A DNA stretch of 64,000 nucleotides from Cercospora beticola (taxonomy: Eukaryota; Ascomycota; Dothideomycetes; Mycosphaerellales; Mycosphaerellaceae), in assembly GCF_033473495.1 (NCBI RefSeq), contig NC_088942.1, positions 930,001-994,000 on the forward strand, in the 5' to 3' direction. Positions 54,961-64,000 of the stretch are shown here, piece after piece; position 1 is the stretch's first letter, and each line of letters starts with the position of its first letter. Under the pieces are notes generated by a model. It searched no databases. It saw nothing but the letters and a program-made list of their open reading frames with translations, and was not told the origin of the DNA. The translations under genes and the position numbers were made by a program.

Positions 54961-55054
54961 AGCTCTAAGCTTCGAGAACCTTATCGTCTAATATACCTAT
55001 TTAGTAGTAGCTATATATTAGTATTAGGCCTTTAGAAGTATTATCTTAAAATAT

Positions 55055-56283
55055 CTACGAAGTCCTATTATATACCTCTACGCGGTTATAGGTAGAAATA
55101 GATAGCTTCGGCTATACTAGTAAAGTATAGAGCAGCTAGATACCTATAGAGGTAGAAAGAAAGCGACAAAAAAAAAAGTCTAGAAATCTATAGAAGCGTA
55201 TACTAGGCGAACTCTAACGAATACTATAAACTAGAGCTAGCGCGGCTAGAACTAATATAAGACCTAGTACTAAGAGACTAGACTAGAATCTCTAGATAGT
55301 AAATTCTATTCTAGGCTTAGGAGCTAGAGTAGTAACCTAGTACTAAAATAAGCTAAAGAGAAGGAAGGAGTATACTATAATTAAAGCTTTAAAGTAAAGC
55401 AGAAAGAGTAGAGAGGAGTATAGGACAAAGTAGCTAAAACTATAAGGAAAACGTCCTAGTCTAGATAGAAGGTAGGATAATAAGCTAAATAAGAGGCCTA
55501 GAAACCTCTTAGAAAGTACTCTAGAGAGAAAGAAGGATATACCTCTATATACTAGTATATACCTCTAGTACTACTAGGTTAACTACTTATTCTAAGAGAT
55601 TAGGTACTCTGTCTATAGGGCCTATTTATAGGTCCTATAGCAGAATTAGGTAATAACTAGTAGAACTATAGGAATAGAGATATTTATCTAAAGTCTAGCT
55701 CTTCTAGATACCTTATAACTAACTCTAAAGGTAGAGTATCTAATAAAAGTAACTCTTATTCTATACTTAAGGCTACCTATAACGGAAGAGCTAGTTTAGA
55801 GTACTACTACTTAATACAATTTCTATAAATATAGGTTATATAACTTAGATACTAAGTAAGGTAGAAAGTTTAGAGTAGGATCTTAATATTAGAGAGGGCT
55901 CCTACTATAGACTAGTAAGAAAGAGTTAGATATAAGATTAATATAGATACTAGCGTAGAGACTAAGACTATATATATAGGCTTAAGTCTCTAAGCTAGTA
56001 GATAAGAGGATTAGGCTCCTAAGTACTAATAATATAAGAAATAACTAAGGAGAACTATATTGCAAAGGAACTAAACTATTAAGATAATATAAATTATTCT
56101 AAGGAGAACTAGGAACTATAGAAGCGGCAGGCTATATAGAGCTTACTATAAAATATAAGGATATAAGGAGGTTTTTCTACTAGAGTACTAGTACGAGAGC
56201 TTTTCTACTTACAAAATATATAGAGCGTACTACTTACTCTATTTAAAAGAGGTAGACTAGCGTATAAGAATTATCTATCTATC
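55055..56283 (+). mobile_element. 1.23-kb retroposon-like repeat, copy 3 (inverted to copies 1 and 2)
   Basis: Flanked by the 16-bp direct repeat TATTATCTTAAAATAT (55039-55054 and 56284-56299). Begins CTACGAAGTCCTATTATATA and ends AATTATCTATCTATC, one TATC unit more than copies 1 and 2. Variable-length target duplications, a defined 5' end and a variable microsatellite tail are typical of target-primed (non-LTR) insertion. Confidence 0.82.
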
Positions 56284-56299
56284 TATTATCTTAAAATAT

Positions 56300-57640
56300 A
56301 TTAGTATTAAGCTTACTAGGCAGAAGTATTACTTAGAGGTCTTACTTTAAGAAAGGTAACTTTAGTAAGATAATTAGTAGCGATAAGCGATAGAGCGATA
56401 GTAGTTAAGACTCTATAACTATATCTACTCGATAGTAGCTAGTATAGGATATTAGTAATAGGTCTATAGCTCTACTAGTAAATAAGGCTATAACTATATA
56501 CTTAAGTAATACTTATTATATATCGCTATAGTACTCTAACGAAGACTCTAACGATAGTAGCGTAGAGCTTAATAGATAGATAGATATAGAATTAGGTCTA
56601 GAAGATAACGTAGTATTTATAAACGTAATATATATCGTAAGGTATTATAATAGAACGTAACCTTTTAAGAAGAGAAGTAGTATTACGAGTAGAGACTAGA
56701 TTTACTTAAATTACGTAATCGTAACGGGCCGTCCTATCTTAGCGCTAGCGTCTAGCCTATATAGATATCTCGTCTCTAGAACCTCTTTCTAGACTTATAT
56801 ATAAACTTCCGAATATATAAAGTTACTATAAACGACTCGTTATAATAGTAAGTCTAACTATAAGTATATCTATATTACTAATCCGGACCTTATAAAGTAA
56901 GTATAGCGCGCGCGCTACTACCGCCGCCTACTATATATAAGTAGGCGCCTCGCGCGCTACTAGTAGCTCTACTACTACTTTAATAATATAAGCGAAGCTA
57001 TTACCTATACTCTTAAGCGCCTATAGAGTAACTTAGGTAAGTCCGCCGGCCTCTTCTCTATACTAAAGAAGGCTAGTAAAGCGCTAGCTACTAGTATATC
57101 CTTCGCTAACGAGCTCGTAGCGACGAGTATAGGCTTCGCTATCTAGCGTAGTATATTCGAGCTAGAGTATAAAGTATATCTTATATCCTACTAGTTACTT
57201 ACTCCTCTTATATAGTACTAATTTATATAATAGAAGCTCTACCTACTTAGCGCCTCTAGCGAAGCTCTAGACCTCGCTATTATCTCTACCTACTCCGGCT
57301 AGTCTACTTAGAACGAGAGCGAGCTCTCTAAGCTCGAGGAGAATAATAAGAAGGAAAGTAAGAAGAAAAACAATAAGGCTATAAATAAGAGTATAGATAG
57401 TAAGTAGCCTATAGGCCTTACGCTCTTCTTCTACTAGACTCTTATAGTACTCTCGCGTCTTACTAGCTCTAGGCTATATACTTCTATTATACGTAGTATA
57501 CGCTATATCTATAGATACTATAAATAAATATCTTCTCTTCTCTTATAATATTTTAGTTTTCTAAGTTCTTATATCTTAGTAATACTTAGCGTTTAGAATT
57601 CTTAGAATTTTCTACTATTCTACTAACTACTAGTATTACT
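56300..57640. other. unassigned RIP-mutated sequence with partly open frames
   Basis: The plus strand at 56880-57440 has an alanine- and lysine-containing reading (SAGLFSILKKASKALATS, ending in a lysine-rich tail) with few RIP stops. I could not assign it to a transposon family. CpG-rich inverted arms CGCCTACT and AGTAGGCG lie near 56926-56948. Confidence 0.35.
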
Positions 57641-60600
57641 ATTTCTTCTATAGTTTCGCCTTATATATAGGCTACTTAGTTTCGCGTTATACCTCGAATA
57701 TATTAAGTGCCTTATAATCTCCGATATTTTCTACTAGCTTCTAGGTATTATATTCCTCCGGCTACTTATACTATCGAACTAGGTACTTCTTTACGCCTTT
57801 CTCTATATAGCTTTCTAGTATCCTCTTAACTTCCTATTTACTTTACTTATCTACGAGTAGTAGGCTAGTATTCTACGTATTACTACCTCGCTAGAGTTCT
57901 AAGAGAGATATATAGAAAATATTATAAATCTATAAGCTAGTTAGTAGAGCTAGGTAGTACGCCTACTTTCCGGCTATATTAATAATCTTAAATAGTTTAG
58001 CAAATTTATCTACTAGCTTCTTCGATAGTACTTTTAACTAGAGGTTCTTTATAGATAATAGAACTAAGTTACTAACCTTAAATTCTATTAGCTAGTACTT
58101 CTAATTAAAGTACTTAGCCTAAGATTCGCTTACTTATTACTAGCGCTTAGTTAGCTCTTCGTAGTTCTACTTTAACCTCTCTATAGTATCTTTCGCTACT
58201 AGTATCTCTTCTCGAAGAAGCGCGTCTCGAGCTTCGCTTACGTCTCTCTTATACGTTTCTATAGAAAGGTCTAGGTTAAACCTATATACTACTCGAAATA
58301 GCGATATCTTAAGTATAGTATTCGCGCTATTATTATATACGAATTCTACTAATAATAGAATAGACGCCTAGTCGTTCTATCGTTTACTATAATAGATATA
58401 TAGATACTACTTAAGCGTCTAGTTTGCGCGCTCGGTTTAACTATTAGTCTATAAGTAGAATATAGTACTTAGCCTACGTTTTATATATATCTCGTAGTAG
58501 AAGTCTAACTAGAACTAGCTAGTAGAAACTAAGCCTCTATTACTTATAATACTAGCTAGTATACTACGTAGTCGTATTACCTTATTAATTAGAATATTTA
58601 TAAGCTCTATACTAGTATAGTACTTTATCGTTCGGACGAAAGTTACTATCTTCGAGTAACGATCTATAATTATAAGAATCGCGTCGAAGATATAGCCGTT
58701 CTACTTACTAGGTAGAAGATCTATAATAAAGTCTATAGATAAATTCTTCTAAGAATAGTTAGATAGTAGAAGCGTAGCTATCTCGCTATAGAGCCGATAG
58801 CGCCTTACTTTTACTTTCTAATAGCTACTATACTACTCGACGTACTACTTTATATCGTTACTAACCTCCGGCTACTAGTACTTCTACTTAACTAACTCTA
58901 CTATCTTATTCTTACTAAAATAGCTCGCTAGAATATTATCGTAGTATATATAGATTACCTATATCTATAATACTAGGTCGTTCGGTAGGTATAGAGCCTC
59001 TTTCTAGTATATATAGCTATTCTTAATAGTATATTTCTCGCTTACTACGCCTTTACGTTCGGCCTACTCGTATAGTACTTTTACTTTCGGATCGAGCTAT
59101 ACTAATATAGTAGTATACCTAATAATTATATTCGAGACGTTAGCGTATAGCTACTCTTATATAGTAATAGTACTAGCGACTCGTAAGAGTAGAGCAAAGC
59201 TAAATAGACGAACCGAATAGTCCGCTACTATTATAATATACCTACTATCGAGTAGCGCTACTACCCTACTCTTAACTACTACTATAACTACTTTTAAGAT
59301 ATCTAACTAAGCCTAGTAAGTAGCTTTTATATAGGTAATAACTAGGCCGCTTACGAGTATAGTACTCTATACCTAGAGTTTCTACTATAGTAATAGTAGG
59401 AGGTTATCTATCTCCTTTACTTCTTATATATAGTCGCTATATCTAGATAGCGTATTAGCTAGGTTAAGCTTACTAGCTCGATAGCTAATAGTAAAATTAA
59501 AGAGAGCGATAAATATCGCCTACTTTACTTATCTACTCGTTAACTACTTAATACCTATAAATCCCTTAAGGTTAGCGTAATTAATAAGTACCTTAATCTT
59601 ATATATAGCGCCTTCGAGGTATAGTTACTATACCTTAAATACCTTAACTACTATAAGTAGTTCCTTATTATAAACCTTATAGTTATATTTAGTATTAATT
59701 ATCTTCTATAAGAAGAAGGCAATTAGATACTATTCTACTTCGAATAGTTAGCTTAGAATACTAGCTACTACGAAGTCGGAAGTATTAGTTTCGACTTATA
59801 GGCGTAGTATAGAGTTAAAGTACCTTAGTAGTAGTATAGTCTAAAATCGATTCTTTAGCTTATAGAACGCCTACTTCTTAGCTACTTTCTACTTAATTAG
59901 CCCTAGCTTCTTTCTATCCTTTATACCTTTTAATAGTACTATTAAAGATACTATAACTCTCGAATATTCGAAGATAAATCGATAGTAGAAGTTCGCGAAT
60001 CTAAGAAAGGATTAAACCTCTATTAGTATAGTTAGAGTTAGCTATAAAGCGATTGCGGCTACTCTACTTAAGTCTATTGCAACGCTACTAGTAGTTACTA
60101 CGAATCTAAGGAAGTCGACTTTTTTCTAGAAGAACTTATACTTAGAACGCTATACGTAGAGTCTAAACTTATAGAGCCTCTTAAGTATAGCGTATACGTC
60201 TCGTACGTATTCCTCGCGTATCTTACTATAGATTAGGATATCGTCTAGGTATACTATATAGCTTATATCGACTAGTTCTACTAGTATATAGTTAATATAT
60301 ACTTAGAACGTCGCTAGTATATTCGTTAAGCCGAAGAGTATTACCTTATACTAGAAATAGCTATAGCGCGTACGAAACGTAGTCTTCTAGTAGTTACTTA
60401 GCTTAATCCGAATATAGTAATATATATCGGCTAAGTCTAAGAACGTAAACTATATAGCTCCTATAAGCCTATCTAGTATCTTACTAATTAGAGGTAGTAG
60501 ATACTAGTTCTTAATAGTAATCTCGTTTAGCCTATAGTAGTCGATATATAACTATAGCTTACTATTCTTCTTTAGTACGAATAGGATAGGCGTACCTATC

Positions 60601-62480
60601 TCGCTATTAGAATACTCGATCTAATCGTACTCGAGTTCTATCTTTAGGTACTTCTTAAGCTCGCCTAATTCTCGCTCTAACTAGTAATATAGTAGACGGA
60701 ATAGTAGTATAGTTCTAGGCCGTAGGTTAATCGTATACTCTACGCTATTAACTAGCTTACTTCTTATTTCCTCTATCGGATTAAGAATATTATTAAAACG
60801 ATAGAACTCCTTAGAGATAGACTTAACCTTATCGCTTATTTTACTTAAGCTTACTATAAATACTACTAGTATCTTCTAAAGATCCTTAAAGAACTTATAG
60901 GCTTCTCGGACTTCGAACTTACTAAAACGATCGTTACTATATAGCTATTTATCTATAGCGCTACTAGCTAGTACGTACTAAGTACGTCGCTATAGACGGC
61001 CTAAGATTATATTAGGAGTTAGTATATTATATATATAGAAGATACTACCTATAGATCGCTCCTTACTACTAGAGTCTGCGATCTATATATATATATAGTA
61101 CGTACTATAATAGTACTCTAATTTACTTATAAAGATAGTAACTAGTAGTAGAGCTATATTCGGCCTTATTAGTAGGTTATACTATAGTATAAAGGCCCTT
61201 AATATTATATTAATATTTATAGTATCGTCGAGAAGGAAAGTAGCCGGCTTACTATCTAACTACGTTTCGACTTCTCCTTCTATACGTATTACTAGTACGC
61301 TCTAAACTAGTAGAGAGTTATCGCTATCTAGTTTAGCGCTAGTAACTCGCGCGTTATTTCTAGCGCCTTAGCTTTTTTCGCTTTCTACTCCTTTACTATA
61401 GTTACTCTACGAATAGCTAGCTTATTACTATTTTTCTTAGAGTTCGAGTAGTTAGAACTAATATAGCTAACCTCGTTATATATAAAGTACGTAGGTTGCT
61501 AGCTCTTACTTTTACTTTTACTTCTATATTTACTCTTCGGCTTACTACTATAGATATCGCGTTAGCTACTAGTCGAACTAGAGGCTTCTTTATAAGAAGT
61601 ATCGCTATCGGTATACTTATACTTAGCCTACTTATTCTTAGTATTACTATAATACGGCTTATAAGATATAGCCTTCTTAGCTTACTCGAGGCGCCTTACT
61701 AGAGTAATAAGGTCGGTATACTTATTAGAGATAGTATAGTTCTTAATAATATCCTTATATAGTAATAGCTTTAGTTTTATAAAGAACTAGCGTACTAGCT
61801 ACGCTTTAGTATAGTTACCTAACTAAGACTCTAGGTTACTAAGGTCTATTACGAACTATCGTACGCTCTAGCTCTTACTCTAGTATATATTCTCGTATTC
61901 TATAGTTACGAGAAGTATATAGTTCGCTTAATCTCCGATAATATCGTATAGGAATTAATAGAACTAAGACTAGGTATATCCTATAAGTAGAACGCCTAGG
62001 TATTTATTATACTATACCTTTTACGCTTCGCCTACGAGATATATAATACCTATAATTACCTTCTAGTAATCCGTCGGAAACCTTTTTAGTATAGCTATAA
62101 AGTTTACTTTAAGAGTATAGATAAATTTATATACTTCCTTTATAGTCTTACTTTTAAAGAGCTTAGGTATACGTAGCTTAATAGACTTATATAAGCTATA
62201 CTCGTCGCTTTCGGAACGTATACTACTCGTATAACTTATAGACGTACTACCTTACTAAGGTATTAGCTATCCGAGGCCTAGTACTATTACGCTTAGCTAT
62301 ACTAGTAATTTAATTATCTATACCTCTTTTAGTAAGTATTCGTTCTTAGCCTTAAGAGTATAGATCTCTAGCTATTCGCGTAATATATTATTTTTAGCTT
62401 AGAGGCGCCTACGTATAATATATATTACTAGCGTCGTCGGTATTATTTATATTCTCGTTCTATTCCTTTTTAGCTTATAC
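57640..62480 (-). mobile_element. Ty3/Gypsy chromovirus relic (gag-pol with chromodomain)
   Basis: Coding is on the minus strand. From right to left: a gag-like region (about 62450-61350), reverse transcriptase with TFRTRY, ILFGLTN and YLDDILIYS (double Asp at 60240-60245), RNase H with VETNTSDFVVA (59772-59792), integrase (about 59400-58000) and a chromodomain (57722-57836: EVKRILES, KKYLVR, PEEYNT). This order is that of chromoviruses. Frame is kept for long distances and broken by RIP stops. I could not find paired LTRs, so both ends are approximate. Confidence 0.82.
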
Positions 62481-62880
62481 TATTCCGGATTCTAATATCT
62501 TTTTAATATAGCCTATAATAGTATATAATATCGTAGTAGAATAGAAGTTATAAGATAAGGTATCTAAGGAGAGCGCGAGAGAACGCGCGACTAAATATAA
62601 GAAACGCGTATCGTAGAACGTACTATACTACGATATATATATAGCGTTATATACCGTTAAGACTATTTACTACTATATCGTAGGCGAGGTCGTAATACTA
62701 CCTCTCTCTAAACCTATAGTAACCTCTTAAAAGTCTATCCTCTAACGTTAGAAATTCGCGTATTTTTAAACGCGTATTTTCTATAGGATTAATTTAAACT
62801 ATAATATAAATACGCTACGTACGCCTCTAAGGCCTATCTCTTATAATTACGTTTATAATTATAAGTTTAGTCTATAGTAT
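62480..62880. other. unassigned RIP-mutated spacer
   Basis: Between the gypsy relic and the transposase. Could hold the gypsy 5' LTR or the left end of the Tc1 element; no paired repeat was found by eye. Confidence 0.4.
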
Positions 62881-63910
62881 AGAGCTTAGATATATAGTAT
62901 AGCGTATAGTAGCCTAGTAATCGCTAAGATTATAGAGCTAGAAAACGCGCTTCTAAACTCCGTACGTAAGGTTATTTAGAACGTCTATAATACTAGTACT
63001 ATACTCTTAAAACCGCGTATAGGACGACTAAAGGCTCTTAATAGGCGTAGCTAGCGAAGGCTTATAAATCTAGTTAGAAGGAACTCTAAAATTACGTATA
63101 CTAGCCTTAAACGCGAGCTTAGCCTTACTATATCTACCTCTACTCTCCGACGCGTTCTCGACGTATATAATATTCGTTCTTAGAAGGTAGTACGTAGGCC
63201 TATATTATTAGAGGTTTACGCTACTCTTAGGCTATCGTTCGCTAAACAATACCTCTATCTAATAGTAGTAGACTAGCTAAAGTTCGTATTTTTAGACGAG
63301 TATTCTATAAAGAGAGGCAGCGGCAAGAAACGCGACTAGGTATTCCGTACTCTATACTAGAAATAGGATTAAGAGATAATCTAAACGTACTCTAAAGGTA
63401 GAGGTATCTCTATTATAGTTTAGGCTATAATTAGAAGTAATTCTAATAGGTTAGAGTTAGTTATTATAAAGAGAGATCTAGAGTTATAGAAGGGTAGCTA
63501 TTTAGCTATATCCTATCTCTAAACTCTAGAAGAAGGCCTCCTACTTTAGATTAAAGAAGGTTAGGTATTTATATAAGATAATATACTAATCTATACTATA
63601 AAAAAGACTAAGAACTAGTTCCTAAGAATAGGTATTAAGGTACTAAAGGACTAGCCTCTATATAGCTCTAACCTTAATCTAATTAAGTACCTTTAGTAGC
63701 TTCTTAAGAATATAGTCTATAAGGTATTACCTTATTTTAATAATATAACTAATCCTAATAGATAGCGTAAGGAACTAGAACGTATATTACTACTAGTATA
63801 GAATTAAATACTATTATACTAGATCCGTATAGTACTAGAGTTAATACTACGAAGAATATAGACTATTATTAATACCGAGAGCTAGTATACTAAGTACTAA
63901 GATAATAGCG
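62880..63910 (+). mobile_element. Tc1/mariner-type transposase relic
   Basis: One plus-strand frame, with only RIP-type stops, carries a Tc1/mariner transposase. STLRRVLD is followed by LSFAKQYL, then the first catalytic Asp in FLDEYS (63295-63297) with KRGSGKKRD, the second in F..DNILIYT (63577-63579), and the NLNLIKYL box. There the catalytic Glu codon has become Lys AAG (63685-63687), a G-to-A change expected from RIP. Thirty-five residues separate the second Asp from that position. Terminal inverted repeats were not found; the right end may lie beyond 63910. Confidence 0.78.
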
Positions 63911-64000
63911 ATAAACTAAGGCGATAAAGTAATAGATAAGGTACTTATTAAATTACTTAGGCAGTTTAAGAACTATATAGCGATATAGTATTAAGAAATA

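Larger units (their letters stand above)
35640..64000. repeat. RIP-saturated transposon block
   Basis: The sequence is AT-rich with almost no CA or TG dinucleotides over long stretches, while CG, CC, CT and GG persist. Stops TAA and TAG, which come from CAA, CAG and TGG under RIP, crowd all frames. No intact gene is present. Individual relics are listed separately. Confidence 0.9.

Noticed and set aside
56905..56965. Short CpG-rich repeats resembling a CRISPR unit or a tRNA arm
   Set aside because: Only two partial repeats and one inverted pair within a eukaryotic transposon block; no tRNA boxes.
61496..61702. 68-codon hydrophobic open frame
   Set aside because: Antisense to the gypsy gag region, with a RIP-derived composition.
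57420..62900. LTR pair for the larger gypsy relic
   Set aside because: Comparison by eye of 57420-57640 with 62480-62900 gave no convincing direct repeat, so none is claimed.

Overview
The window looks like a chromosome segment of a filamentous ascomycete, most likely a Dothideomycete (inference). The grounds are intron-bearing genes with very short introns (45-87 nt, GT...AG), fungal-only families (CFEM/Pth11-like receptors, DUF7730 proteins, BLI-3, GPR1/FUN34/YaaH transporters), and a 29-kb block carrying the signature of repeat-induced point mutation (RIP). It has two sharply different halves.

Bases 1-34,690 are gene-bearing with balanced composition. In order: a TM9SF/EMP70 protein (+), a BLI-3 type FMN-binding protein (+), a 382-bp hAT-like MITE, RPA1 (+), decayed tandem copies followed by two DUF7730 paralogues (+), a secreted zinc metallopeptidase (-), a 750-residue secreted/anchored Cys-rich protein (+), a shortened RNase H (-), a secreted RidA-like protein (-), a CFEM rhodopsin-like receptor (-), an acetate-transporter-family protein (-), a second rhodopsin-like receptor without CFEM (+), an NmrA-like dehydrogenase (-), a DUF2786 protein (-) and an FKBP-STIMATE fusion (-). 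RPA1, EMP70 and FKBP-STIMATE are housekeeping; the receptors, secreted proteins and DUF7730 genes look accessory. I see no biosynthetic cluster or operon-like unit. All splice models were built by hand from GT/AG sites, frame and family similarity, and each spliced CDS is a multiple of three.

Bases 34,690-35,640 hold a degenerate ~115-bp tandem repeat in which RIP damage rises from almost none at the left to saturation at the right. From there to 64,000 CpA and TpG are almost absent, stops (TAA/TAG) fill every frame, and nothing is functional coding sequence. Relics can still be read because RIP makes only transitions: two Ty1/Copia families (228-bp and 191-bp LTRs, one nested in the other, plus a solo LTR, each with clean 5-bp target duplications), two Ty3/Gypsy chromoviruses with chromodomains, a Tc1/mariner transposase, and three copies of a 1.23-kb repeat flanked by 12-16-bp target duplications with a TATC tail, which I do not recognise.

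The items most worth following up are the 1.23-kb retroposon-like family, the RIP gradient across the tandem repeat, the FKBP-STIMATE fusion, and the RNase H that keeps all four catalytic acids but lacks about 43 residues between the last two.
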